64,000 bases of DNA from Siphonobacter aquaeclarae (GCF_900103285.1 NZ_FNGS01000002.1:124001-188000); one strand, 5' to 3'; positions 9,558 through 17,086 are shown, numbered from the stretch's first letter. Made by a program: numbers and translations. The notes: generated by a model not told the origin, from the sequence alone.

Positions 9558-9837
9558 ACGGTTCAGTCATTGAATGCATCAGAACAGACTATTAATCAGA
9601 AGAATACGCAGTACGTTACCGGTAATCCCGCAAAAAAGAAAAAGTGATCTTTTATTCTTTTAAAACAAAACACGGTGAAAGTCCTTAGAATAGTCCTTTT
9701 GAATTTCACGGAATTATCCTATTTCGATTTATCGTACGAAAAACAACGGAAAAGCCCCCACTGCTTACAGGTATCAGTCTCCTGTATATCAATCTATTCG
9801 CAGAAAAATACCGTCCGGAAAACAGACAAATACCCAC

Positions 9838-9874
9838 AAAAAAAGTCTCTGCTTTCCTATGAAAACAGAGACTT
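9838..9874 (-). terminator. Intrinsic terminator for the PhzF-like gene
   Basis: 9-bp stem AAGTCTCTG/CAGAGACTT (9843-9851 with 9866-9874), extendable by TTTC/GAAA across one mismatch. On the minus strand it runs straight into a seven-T tract (9844-9838). It begins 46 nt after the stop of the gene ending at 9921. Confidence 0.85.
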
Positions 9875-9920
9875 CTCTCACGGATTAACAGCTTATCAAT
9901 AAGAACGTATTTATTCAAAA

Positions 9921-10715
9921 TTAATCGTTCGGCAAATAGATCTCACCCTTCATAAATAACCGGGCGTTTCCACCTATTTCCACCCGTTTTTCGAGGTACG
10001 TACACGTTACCTTTCCGGTACGGGAAGAAAGTTGAACAGCAGCGAGTTTTGTCTTCCCAAGCCGGTTAGCCCAGTACGGAATAAGGGTTGTATGCGCGGA
10101 GCCTGTTACGGGATCTTCGTCGATTCCGGAGGCAGGTCCAAAAAAACGGGAGACAAAATCCACCTCCGTTCCAGGCGCCGTCGCAATTATTCCGCGGGCC
10201 TGAATCGCCGCGACTTCTCTCATACGGGGTTCGAGCGCGCGGATGTCGTCCTCGCTGTCGAACACCAGCATATAATCCGTTTTTCCGCGGTACGCTTCCT
10301 TCGGTACGCGGTTGAAGGGCCCGGTCAGCTCGGGTGTCAGCGGTACCGGATGGTACTCGTCTGTCGGGAAGTTCAGCGTCAGTAATTCTCCCGCCCGCGC
10401 GACGCCCAGTGGTCCGCTCCGATGCGAATGAAAATCAATCCGGTCCCCATCCACGCCGCCAAACCGAAACAGGATGTACGCCGCAGCCAGCGTAGCATGC
10501 CCGCAAAGATCTACCTCTACAGTTGGCGTAAACCAGCGGATGTCGTAACGGTTGCCGTTGGCCACCACGAAAGCCGTTTCTGCCAGGTTATTCTCCATCG
10601 CTATCTGTTGCATCAGGCTGTCGTCCAGCCAGTTGGCAAGCAGGCAGATCGCCGCGGGGTTTCCGGTAAATACCTGCCTGGCAAAGGCATCCACCTGGTA
10701 CATCGTCAAAGTCAT
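9921..10715 (-). CDS. PhzF family isomerase/epimerase-like protein
   Basis: 264 residues. Start taken at 10715 (MTLTMYQVDAF); an upstream in-frame ATG would add 35 non-family residues. PhzF markers are the N-terminal YQVDAFARQVFTGNPAAICLL, the catalytic-Glu region NNLAETAFVV, IRWFTPTVEVDLCGHATLAAA, and the second-half DFVSRFFGPASGIDEDPVTGSAHT. These are two diaminopimelate-epimerase-like halves. Phenazine PhzF isomerises 2,3-dihydro-3-hydroxyanthranilate, but most relatives outside phenazine clusters have unknown substrates, and no other phenazine genes are present here. The gene is transcribed away from the TetR gene and may share its operator region. Confidence 0.9.
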   Translation of the reverse strand: MTLTMYQVDAFARQVFTGNPAAICLLANWLDDSLMQQIAMENNLAETAFVVANGNRYDIRWFTPTVEVDLCGHATLAAAYILFRFGGVDGDRIDFHSHRSGPLGVARAGELLTLNFPTDEYHPVPLTPELTGPFNRVPKEAYRGKTDYMLVFDSEDDIRALEPRMREVAAIQARGIIATAPGTEVDFVSRFFGPASGIDEDPVTGSAHTTLIPYWANRLGKTKLAAVQLSSRTGKVTCTYLEKRVEIGGNARLFMKGEIYLPND

Positions 10716-10790
10716 CGCTTTTCGGGGTTTTGAGCCGAAATAAGGGGTTTTCAGGCTATTCCAAGAAAAAAAATGAAACAGATACGAATT

Positions 10791-10816
10791 AGTAAATAAA
10801 CGTTTACTTATATTTG
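10791..10816 (+). promoter_or_regulatory. TetR promoter with overlapping operator-like palindrome
   Basis: AGTAAA (10791-10796) and TTTACT (10803-10808) flank TAAACG, so the centre is the perfect palindrome TAAACGTTTA (10797-10806). Immediately downstream, TATATTTG (10809-10816) matches the Bacteroidota -7 motif TAnnTTTG. An operator overlapping its own promoter between divergent genes is the classic TetR autorepression layout. Confidence 0.65.
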
Positions 10817-10828
10817 ACAAAAAAACGC

Positions 10829-11428
10829 ATGAGACCGAGAAGTGCAGACAAGGAGCAGGCTATCCGGACCAAAGCCCTGCAATTGATCCGGGAAGAAGGA
10901 CTGGAAAATCTCAGCATGCAGAAGCTGGCGAAGGCGGCGGAAATCTCGCCCCGGACCATCTATCTCAAGTATAAGGACAAGGAAGACCTGCTCATCCGGC
11001 TCTTTATCGAAGAGGTACTGGGCGCCTATGAAGCGGCGGTGCTGGATGGGTTCGACGATATGCAGCCGTTTGCCGACGGCGTCCGGCATATCTGGCAGAA
11101 TACCTATTGCTACCTGACGGCCAACCGCGAAGCCTTTGCCCTGATGCAGTACGGAAAATCCTCTCCCCTGCTCAACAAAGCCTATCAGGAACGCGGCATC
11201 CGGGAAGGGCAGTTTTTCGCTCCCATTCACCGTTTCCTGACCCGCCATGCCGAAGCCGGCCGTATCCGGCCGTTTCCGATACCCGTGTACCGGGCATTGC
11301 TTTTTGCGCCCCTGTTCGAGCTGGTGAACGAGTCGTTTGAGCGGGCAGACCGCCATGAACCGCCTTTCTCCGAAGCTTTGCTCGGCGACGTTTGCTCCTC
11401 ACTCATTCAAAGTGCCTTACTACCATGA
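10829..11428 (+). CDS. TetR/AcrR family transcriptional regulator
   Basis: 199 residues. The N-terminal HTH is clear (EQAIRTKALQLIREEGLENL, SMQKLAKAAEISPRTIYLKY, DKEDLLIRLF). The ATG at 10829 is preferred to an upstream TTG because it is the first ATG after the -7 box. The C-terminal ligand domain is family-variable, so the inducer is not predictable. The stop overlaps the start of the flavin monooxygenase by ATGA, so the two are translationally coupled and the monooxygenase is the likely target or partner. The palindrome upstream is the likely operator. It may also control the divergent PhzF-like gene. Confidence 0.93.
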   Translation: MRPRSADKEQAIRTKALQLIREEGLENLSMQKLAKAAEISPRTIYLKYKDKEDLLIRLFIEEVLGAYEAAVLDGFDDMQPFADGVRHIWQNTYCYLTANREAFALMQYGKSSPLLNKAYQERGIREGQFFAPIHRFLTRHAEAGRIRPFPIPVYRALLFAPLFELVNESFERADRHEPPFSEALLGDVCSSLIQSALLP

Positions 11429-12543
11429 AAACCATTATTGCGATTATCGGCGGAGGTCCGGGAGGACTGACGCTCGCCCGCCTGCTGCAACAGCAGGGCG
11501 CACAGGTTACCGTATACGAACGCGACCGCAGCCGGGAAGTACGGGTGCAGGGCGCTACGCTCGACCTTCACCATGACTCCGGCCTGCTCGCCCTGGAAGT
11601 TGCCGGACTGACCGAAGCGTTTCTCCGTGAATACCGGCCCGGCGCGGACTATACCCGGGTACTTGACAATCAGGCGAATATCATCTGGGAAGACGGCGAC
11701 CACGGCAAAGAAAAAGAAGCTTACCGCCCGGAAATCGACCGCGGACCGCTCCGGGATTTGCTGCTCGATTCGCTGACGCCGGGAACAGTGGTCTGGGACA
11801 GTCATTTACAATCCCTCGAAGAAATGAACGGAGGCTGGCAGCTGACGTTTGCAAACGGCTCGGTGGCATATGCCGATCTCGTTGTCGGGGCCGACGGCGC
11901 CAACTCCAAAGTACGTGCGCTGGTGACGGATATCCGGCCTTTCTACGCCGGCATCACGATTGTGGAAGGGGCTGTCACTGATTCCCGTCATACCATCCCG
12001 CAGATTCACGAATGGCTGCACGGCGGGAAGCTCTTTGTCCTCGGAGACGAAAAATCCCTGATTGTCAGCTCCAAAGGAGACGGCAGCCTGGTCTTTTACA
12101 CAGGCTGCAAAACCGGGGAAGCGCCCGCCGGCCCCTGGAACGACCGGGATGCCGCCCTCGCCTGGTTTGAATCCACGTTTCAGGGATGGAACCCGGCCTG
12201 GGCCGATCTCTTCAAAAATGCCTCGCTGCCGTTGACCATCCGGCCGCAGTACTGCATGCCTCCGGATCAGGATTGGACATCCCGGCATAACATCACCCTC
12301 CTCGGCGATGCCGCCCACCTCATGCCGCCCTATGCCGGAGAAGGCGTAAACATGGCGATGCTCGACGCGCTCGAACTCAGCCAGGCACTGGCTGCAGAGA
12401 GCGACCCTGCCGCCGCAATTACCCGTTACGAAACAGGTATGCGGAAGCGGGCGGGGGAGATTGCCCGCATGACCCTGGAACAGACCGAAGCACTCCATTC
12501 TCCCAACGGGCTGCAGCACCTGGTCAGCCTCTGGAAAGATTAG
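11425..12543 (+). CDS. TetX-like FAD-dependent monooxygenase
   Basis: 372 residues, the size of TetX. The FAD-binding Rossmann motif IIGGGPGGLTLARLLQQQG is at the N-terminus, followed by VYERD, GATLDLHHDSG, PEIDRGPLRDLLLDSL and the FAD-ribityl motif LGDAAHLMPPYAGEGVNMA, all closely following tetracycline destructases. From memory of TetX, the substrate-contacting region differs: the stretch that holds its tetracycline-contacting His reads GDGSLVFYTG here, with no His. It is therefore a TetX-family class A flavoprotein, but tetracycline hydroxylation is not assured. It is coupled by ATGA to the TetR gene, and its stop overlaps the convergent WD gene by 4 nt. Confidence 0.9.
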   Translation: MKTIIAIIGGGPGGLTLARLLQQQGAQVTVYERDRSREVRVQGATLDLHHDSGLLALEVAGLTEAFLREYRPGADYTRVLDNQANIIWEDGDHGKEKEAYRPEIDRGPLRDLLLDSLTPGTVVWDSHLQSLEEMNGGWQLTFANGSVAYADLVVGADGANSKVRALVTDIRPFYAGITIVEGAVTDSRHTIPQIHEWLHGGKLFVLGDEKSLIVSSKGDGSLVFYTGCKTGEAPAGPWNDRDAALAWFESTFQGWNPAWADLFKNASLPLTIRPQYCMPPDQDWTSRHNITLLGDAAHLMPPYAGEGVNMAMLDALELSQALAAESDPAAAITRYETGMRKRAGEIARMTLEQTEALHSPNGLQHLVSLWKD

Positions 12544-13106
12544 CCTTCGAGGTCCCACTTCATGAGGCCGCCGTAAGCGCCGGCAGCTATGCTCCGGCCA
12601 TCCGGCGAAAAGGAAACAAAGCGGGGTGTTTCGTTGGCAAGCGGCATGGGATAGTCCTTAAATGCACCGGTTTCGACGTTCCAGACACGGACTTTTCCAT
12701 AGATACCGGCGGCAAGGAGGCGACCGTCCGGTGAAAAGCTGACGCTCGGCGGGGTATCGTTGCGCAATTGCGTAGCATAATCCCGTACGCCGCTGCCGTC
12801 TACCTTCCAGACACGTACAGCTCCCCATACACCGGCGGCAACCAGCCGGCTGTCCGGCGAAAACGCAATGAAACGGGGGCTCTCATTTTTCAATTTCGTC
12901 GGAAAATCGATCGCCTCGCCCGAGCCGACAGCCCAGATACGCACGCCACCGAATACGCCGGTACCGACGTACCGGCCGTCCGGGCTGTAGACAGCCCTCA
13001 CCGGTGTTTCGTTGAGGAGTTTGGTTTGGTAAGTCGGTCGGTTGTTCCGAATGGTGCCACAGGCGGTCAGCGTCAGGACCGCACCGGCAAGCAATACGTT
13101 TTTCAT
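12540..13106 (-). CDS. Small lipoprotein with four WD-like repeats
   Basis: 188 residues. Signal peptide with lipobox LTLTACG (Cys16), then four successive repeats of about 42 residues (starting near residues 28, 70, 112 and 154), each with N-E/D-(S/T)-P, (Y/F)SPDGR, AAG.(Y/W)G.V and (I/V)W. The repeats are very alike, pointing to recent internal duplication. WD propellers usually need seven blades, so a four-repeat protein would have to oligomerise or form an atypical fold. It is probably anchored in the outer or inner membrane facing the periplasm or surface. No catalytic residues are seen and the function is unknown. The gene is convergent with the TetX-like gene, sharing 4 nt. Confidence 0.8.
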   Translation of the reverse strand: MKNVLLAGAVLTLTACGTIRNNRPTYQTKLLNETPVRAVYSPDGRYVGTGVFGGVRIWAVGSGEAIDFPTKLKNESPRFIAFSPDSRLVAAGVWGAVRVWKVDGSGVRDYATQLRNDTPPSVSFSPDGRLLAAGIYGKVRVWNVETGAFKDYPMPLANETPRFVSFSPDGRSIAAGAYGGLMKWDLEG

Positions 13107-13225
13107 GGCTCAGGTATAATTTCCGGATATTTTTTCTGTCCGGGAGGTTCGTCGTAAAACTAATTTCTTCTATCGAAAAGAAAAACAAAAACCGGGCACT
13201 CTTCCCGGTTTTTTCCCGTTCAAAT

Positions 13226-13250
13226 AGTAAAGTAACTTAACAAGTTTACT
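13226..13250 (+). promoter_or_regulatory. Nested dyads, candidate MarR operator
   Basis: Outer arms AGTAAA (13226-13231) and TTTACT (13245-13250) enclose inner arms AACTT (13234-13238) and AAGTT (13242-13246). It ends 6 nt before the MarR ATG, a position suited to autorepression. The outer half-site resembles the one upstream of the TetR gene, possibly by chance. Confidence 0.5.
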
Positions 13251-13255
13251 TACCT

Positions 13256-13684
13256 ATGGAAGATCTTGTGCTGGCGTCGGAGCTGCGTACTGCCCTGACC
13301 CGTCTTCAGAAGAAACTGCGGAGCCAGTCGGCTATCCGCCGGGAACTGTCGCTGACCGAACTGGCGGTAATCCGGCAACTGGCCGAGCACGACTACCTGC
13401 TGCCGAGCGAACTGGCCCGGCAGGAGAAGGTCACAACACAGTCGATGTCTCAGATTCTCAATCATTTAGCAGAAAAAGGTTACATACGCCGGGAGCCGGC
13501 GGAGACCGACCGGCGGAAAATCCGTGTTTCGCTCTCAGAGGCAGGCCAGACCTTGCTGCGGACCACCCGGCACGAGCGCGATGAGTGGCTCTCCCGTGCG
13601 CTGCGGGAAACCTGCACGCCTGCCGAGCGGCAACTTCTCGAACAGGTACTGACCCCATTGAACAAGCTGGTCGAATTCGAATAA
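13256..13684 (+). CDS. MarR family transcriptional regulator
   Basis: 142 residues with the MarR winged helix: LSLTELAVIRQLAEHDYLLP, VTTQSMSQILNHLAEKGYI, then the wing EPAETDRRKIRVSLSEAG. Flanking helices form the dimerisation part. There is no conserved N-terminal sensing Cys of the OhrR type, so a small-molecule ligand is more likely than oxidation. The gene is directly upstream (1 nt gap) of an MFS exporter gene. This is the standard arrangement of a MarR repressor that controls its own operon and an efflux pump, and nested dyads sit just before its start. Confidence 0.93.
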   Translation: MEDLVLASELRTALTRLQKKLRSQSAIRRELSLTELAVIRQLAEHDYLLPSELARQEKVTTQSMSQILNHLAEKGYIRREPAETDRRKIRVSLSEAGQTLLRTTRHERDEWLSRALRETCTPAERQLLEQVLTPLNKLVEFE

Positions 13685-13685
13685 T

Positions 13686-14912
13686 ATGAATACATTCAGT
13701 GCCTTCCGAAGCCGGAACTACCGGTTGTTTTTTGCGGGACAGTCCATTTCTCTCCTGGGTACGTGGATGCAGAAGTCGGCCGTCAGCTGGGTAGTCTACA
13801 ACCAGACGCATTCGAAATGGATGCTCGGCGTATCTGTTTTCGCGACGCTTTTCCCCTCTTCCCTGCTGACGCCGCTGGGAGGGGTATTCTCCGACCGGTA
13901 CAACCGGTACCGGATTCTTCTCCTGACGCAGGTACTTTCGATGTTTCAGGCCATTGCCCTGACGCTGACCGTCTGGTTTCAGGCCGATCCGGTACCCGGT
14001 ATTCTGGGGCTGAGCGTCGTTCTGGGGCTGATCAACGCCTTTGATACGCCCGCGCGGCAGTCACTGGTGTACGAAATGGTGGAAGACAAAAAAGACCTGT
14101 CAAATGCGGTAGCGTTGAACTCGTCGATGGTCAACCTCTCGAAACTACTCGGACCGGCCATTGCCGGGCTCGCGATCGAGCACCTCGGCGAAGTCGTCTG
14201 TTTCGGGCTGAATGCAGTGAGTTTTGTCGCCGTCATCGCGTCGCTCCTGCAGATGAAACTGGCTCCCTATGTTCCCCAGAAACATACCAAAAACATCCTG
14301 ACCGAATTCCGGGACGGGCTTTCCTATGTCCGGGAAAATCCGGCGCTGGGGCGCATCATCTGGATGCTGGCCCTCGCCTGCCTGTTTGTCCTGCCGTTTA
14401 CGACGCTGATGCCGGTATATGCGAAGGATATTTTTCACGGGACGGCGTCGACCTTCGGGTTTATCGACAGCGCGGTCGGGCTGGGGGCCTTTGCCGGGGC
14501 GATGTACCTGGCCTCGCTTCGCCCGGGCACAAACCTGCAGAAAGTCCTCACCGTCAATACGTTTATCCTCGGAGCCGGCTTGCTGGCCTTTTCCCATATG
14601 ACCGTTTATCCGCTGGCATTGCTCTGCCTGATACCGGCGGCATTCGGTACCATGTCTCAGGTAACGATCAGCAATACCTTGTTGCAAACGCAGGCAGCTC
14701 CGGAGATGCGCGGGCGCGTCATCAGTTTGTATGTCATGGCTTTTTCTGGAATGCTTCCGTTGGGAAGCCTGCTCGTAGGCGCGGCGTCGCACTACCTCGG
14801 CGTACAGACAACGGTGCTGGTGCAGGGAATACTGGCTCTGCTGCTGGCCCTGCTGCACCGGAAAGAGCTGAAGCGTAAGGCGGTTCCGGAGGAAGCCGCC
14901 GCCGTTGTCTGA
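13686..14912 (+). CDS. MFS transporter, MFS_3 (EntS-like) exporter family
   Basis: 408 residues, about 12 hydrophobic segments. The start NTFSAFRSRNYRLFFAGQSIS and LLGTWMQKSAVSWVVY are typical of MFS_3 carriers, which include the enterobactin exporter EntS and macrolide pumps. The loop GVFSDRYNRYRILL fits the conserved cytoplasmic signature between helices 2 and 3. It acts in the inner membrane as a proton-driven exporter; the substrate is not predictable. Downstream of marR with a 1-nt gap, it is the obvious target of that regulator. No siderophore biosynthesis genes are nearby, so a detoxification role is more likely than siderophore export. Confidence 0.9.
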   Translation: MNTFSAFRSRNYRLFFAGQSISLLGTWMQKSAVSWVVYNQTHSKWMLGVSVFATLFPSSLLTPLGGVFSDRYNRYRILLLTQVLSMFQAIALTLTVWFQADPVPGILGLSVVLGLINAFDTPARQSLVYEMVEDKKDLSNAVALNSSMVNLSKLLGPAIAGLAIEHLGEVVCFGLNAVSFVAVIASLLQMKLAPYVPQKHTKNILTEFRDGLSYVRENPALGRIIWMLALACLFVLPFTTLMPVYAKDIFHGTASTFGFIDSAVGLGAFAGAMYLASLRPGTNLQKVLTVNTFILGAGLLAFSHMTVYPLALLCLIPAAFGTMSQVTISNTLLQTQAAPEMRGRVISLYVMAFSGMLPLGSLLVGAASHYLGVQTTVLVQGILALLLALLHRKELKRKAVPEEAAAVV

Positions 14913-14942
14913 CTATTCTTTCCATCTTAAAATCCATTCCGC

Positions 14943-15503
14943 ATGATTACTGCACTTGATCCGCGTACCGCACTGGTACTGATTGACTTACAGAAAGGGA
15001 TATTGAATTATCCCCTCCGGTTACCTTCATCCGAATTGCTGGAACGGGTCGGGAAATTGCTTGCCGCGTTCCGGCAAGCCGGTTTACCGGTCGTTTTTGT
15101 GACGGTACATCCTCCGCAACCGAACCCTGCCATTCGGCGGGATAGTGCTGCCCGCGCGGTATCGACCGATCCTGTGTTGTATGAAGTAGCACCGGAACTG
15201 GAAGTACTCCCGGAAGATATCCGGATCGTCAAACCCGGCTGGAATGCCTTCTTCGGCACACCGCTGCACGAAGAACTGCAACGCAGGGGCATCACCGGTA
15301 TCGTGCTGGCGGGAGTGGCGACGAGCATCGGTGTGGAAGGTACCGCCCGAAGCGCAGCGGAGCTGGGATATAACCTGACGTTTGTCCGCGATGGTATGAC
15401 CGACTGGACGGTAGCTGCTCATGAACACAGCCTGAACGTGATTTTTCCCCGGATCGGGGAAGTGGGGGAATCGGGGGAGGTAATAGAATTGTTAAGGGAC
15501 TGA
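14943..15503 (+). CDS. Isochorismatase-fold protein lacking the usual catalytic Cys
   Basis: 186 residues. The fold is clear: ALVLIDLQKG with candidate Asp15, the Lys region IVKPGWNAFFGTPL (Lys97), and the loop GVATSIGVEGTARSAAELGY. In cysteine hydrolases of this superfamily (nicotinamidase, N-carbamoylsarcosine amidase) the residue at position 130 is the nucleophilic Cys; here it is Gly. True isochorismatases such as EntB and PhzD also lack this Cys and cleave a vinyl ether by acid catalysis, so Asp and Lys may suffice. Isochorismate itself is not implied, because no isochorismate synthase is nearby. It follows the MFS gene by 30 nt and may be the third gene of that operon. Confidence 0.88.
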   Translation: MITALDPRTALVLIDLQKGILNYPLRLPSSELLERVGKLLAAFRQAGLPVVFVTVHPPQPNPAIRRDSAARAVSTDPVLYEVAPELEVLPEDIRIVKPGWNAFFGTPLHEELQRRGITGIVLAGVATSIGVEGTARSAAELGYNLTFVRDGMTDWTVAAHEHSLNVIFPRIGEVGESGEVIELLRD

Positions 15504-15510
15504 TTTTTCT

Positions 15511-15548
15511 CACAGAAGACACAGAAGGGTCTTTCTGTGTCTTCTGTG
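15511..15548. terminator. Convergent-junction hairpin, probable bidirectional terminator
   Basis: Perfect 16-bp stem (15511-15526 with 15533-15548) and 6-nt loop GGGTCT. Each arm holds two near copies of CACAGAAG at 9-bp spacing. It is centred between the isochorismatase-like and GrpB stops. A short U-rich stretch occurs on the minus side (complement of TTTTTCT at 15504-15510 is A-rich, so U-tract support is weak). Confidence 0.6.
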
Positions 15549-15561
15549 TTTCAGTAGTTAT

Positions 15562-16140
15562 CTATTTCTTCCGGTTCTGGTCGACAATCGCTGCGATTTC
15601 TTTCCGGGAAAGGCCTTCTCCCTGTAATACTGAGGCGATGAAAGCGCTTTTTCCTTCGATATAAGCATCTATATCGCCGTTGGATAATACAGCCAGTTCC
15701 TTCTTGAGGCTACCGTAGACGGACGCCAGGACGGGATCCCGGCGCAGGGCATCCCGCAGCATCAGGTGATTTCGCAGCGCCACACTTCCTTCCATGCAGC
15801 AGTACAGGTGATGGGGCGGCCAGTGGCGACCGGAACCGTCTTCAGGTACCTGATCGTGCGTTCGCCTGAACGCATACCGGTCGGGAATACCCTGGTCTCC
15901 GGCAAAAGTATAGCCCAGACCTTCGAGTGCATTCCGTACCTGCCGGAAGGCTTCTTCACCGGTCACGACCAGGTCAATATCGAGAATGGGTTTGGCGGGA
16001 AGTCCGGGCACCGACGTACTGCCAACATGCTGAATATCTGCCAGATAAGGCCCGCAGGCACGGGTATAGACAGCCTTCAATTCATCAAATTGCCCGGCCC
16101 AGGAAGGGTCGTAAGGAACTACCTGTATCATCTGTTTCAT
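15562..16140 (-). CDS. GrpB/DUF4269-type nucleotidyltransferase-fold protein
   Basis: 192 residues. The GrpB (UPF0157) family is recognised from VVPYDPSWAGQFDELKAVY and the nucleotidyltransferase-like core HVGSTSVPGLPAKPILDIDLVV, where GST and DID resemble the GS and DxD metal-binding motifs of Pol-beta-type enzymes. The region RHWPPHHLYCCMEGS, with its conserved HLY, is also typical. Proteins of this family are cytoplasmic and their substrate is not established; some are annotated near dephospho-CoA kinase. Start at 16140 (MKQMIQ); the ATG at 16131 is an alternative. It is downstream of the S24 repressor on the same strand (68 nt) and could be co-transcribed, but a functional link is not evident. 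Confidence 0.88.
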   Translation of the reverse strand: MKQMIQVVPYDPSWAGQFDELKAVYTRACGPYLADIQHVGSTSVPGLPAKPILDIDLVVTGEEAFRQVRNALEGLGYTFAGDQGIPDRYAFRRTHDQVPEDGSGRHWPPHHLYCCMEGSVALRNHLMLRDALRRDPVLASVYGSLKKELAVLSNGDIDAYIEGKSAFIASVLQGEGLSRKEIAAIVDQNRKK

Positions 16141-16208
16141 CGACTATGTGTGAGTACAGCCTGATATACGTTAATCTGCCGGAATCCGGTTGCCCGTCGT
16201 GGAATTTT

Positions 16209-17027
16209 TTACCCATTTTCTGAAAACCGCTTGCCACGCAGGTCGCGCATTTCCTCCTGAATACCCCGCACGGCCCGGGTCAGGGCCTGCAAATCGGAGG
16301 CCGCTTCCGGAAAATCCCGCGTCTGATAGCTGTAGAACTGCCAGATTTCCAGTACCTCTCCCACCGGCACGCGATAGGGTTCGTAGGCCGTATTGAGGGA
16401 TTTCAGGAGAAGTTCCTGTTCCTGTATCGTCACCAGTTTGAATACGAAATCCTGTTCTCCCCGGAGGATCACGATGCAGGGAGTATCCGGGCGGAGGCGC
16501 GTCCAGTCTTCTATATACGACGCCGTCACGTCGCTCCCATCGGGCACCGGAAGCATGGAATCTCCGGAGATGGGAAACATCCGGAATGTGCCGTCGGGCA
16601 GGTTCGGCAGGGCGTACCGGGGCAGCGAAGCCAGGAACTCCGGGTCGGCGTATCCGTCGCGGTACCCTGCTTTGGCTTTGACGGGTACGTATTCGAGGTT
16701 TTCGTTGTTCTGCCTGTCGACGGTAATGGCCAATACCCGGATCTGGCTGCCGGTGCGGTAGGCATCGTTTCCGGCCATCAGTTCCCGCAGTTGCAATTCT
16801 CCGAGGCGCATCAGATCCACCCGCAGCAGCGTATCCACGCTGACGCCGAAGTAATCCGAAAAACCGAGGAGGTCCTCCGCCGCCGGGTTTTTCGTCTTTC
16901 CCGATTCCAGGGCCTGTAGTTTATTCCGGGATAGTTCAAGTACGGCAGAAAGATCTTCCTGGGTCATTTTCTTCCTTTCCCGGAGAAACCGCAGGTTCGA
17001 ATGAAAAAAAAGTGTTGCGCCTTTCAT
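16209..17027 (-). CDS. S24-type (LexA/CI-like) XRE-family repressor
   Basis: 272 residues. Residues about 12-66 form an XRE helix-turn-helix (LRERKKMTQEDLSAVLELSR). The C-terminal half matches S24 self-cleaving repressors: a candidate cleavage bond Ala120-Gly121 in VKAKAGYRDG, the catalytic Ser157 in SGDSMLP and catalytic Lys197 in FVFKLV. In LexA, UmuD and CI this Ser-Lys pair cuts the Ala-Gly bond when RecA filaments form, lifting repression. The gene is divergent from imuA-imuB-dnaE2, with a dyad between them. Bacteroidota mostly lack canonical LexA, so this protein is a good candidate for a damage-responsive switch of the mutasome and of itself. The last residues (KRFSENG) add a short helix. 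Self-cleavage has not been shown. Confidence 0.9.
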   Translation of the reverse strand: MKGATLFFHSNLRFLRERKKMTQEDLSAVLELSRNKLQALESGKTKNPAAEDLLGFSDYFGVSVDTLLRVDLMRLGELQLRELMAGNDAYRTGSQIRVLAITVDRQNNENLEYVPVKAKAGYRDGYADPEFLASLPRYALPNLPDGTFRMFPISGDSMLPVPDGSDVTASYIEDWTRLRPDTPCIVILRGEQDFVFKLVTIQEQELLLKSLNTAYEPYRVPVGEVLEIWQFYSYQTRDFPEAASDLQALTRAVRGIQEEMRDLRGKRFSENG

Positions 17028-17030
17028 CGC

Positions 17031-17078
17031 TCTTTGTTACTATTGTAAACACTGATTTGTTGCCAACAGCAACAAAGA
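17031..17078. promoter_or_regulatory. Operator region between the S24 repressor and imuA
   Basis: A perfect dyad TTTGTTGC (17056-17063), spacer CAACA, GCAACAAA (17069-17076). A third half-site TTTGTTAC (17033-17040) lies 5 nt upstream of the repressor start and faces an imperfect GTAAACA (17045-17051). Two operator dyads would then cover both divergent promoters, with imuA starting at 17087. Confidence 0.7.
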
Positions 17079-17086
17079 TAGAAAAA

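Larger units (their letters stand above)
9431..9920. other. 490-bp intergenic region upstream of the susC-like gene
   Basis: AT-rich with no convincing gene. It holds the susC promoter region (minus-strand AATATTTG at 9497-9490, one base off TAnnTTTG), the dyad at 9521-9557, a direct repeat of AGTCCTT 12 bp apart (9680-9686 and 9692-9698) and, at the far end, the PhzF terminator. The short reading frames here show no family features and overlap one another on opposite strands. Confidence 0.6.

Noticed and set aside
9675-9918. Overlapping small frames in the susC leader
   Set aside because: Both strands are open by chance in AT-rich DNA; no motif, and a terminator hairpin lies inside.
11806-12558. 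Minus-strand frame opposite the TetX-like gene
   Set aside because: It overlaps the whole FAD-binding gene and has no domain; the plus-strand gene has clear motifs.
9921-15503. Phenazine or isochorismate biosynthesis cluster suggested by PhzF-like and isochorismatase-like genes
   Set aside because: The two genes are unlinked in strand and regulator, and no other phz, ent or isochorismate synthase genes are visible.
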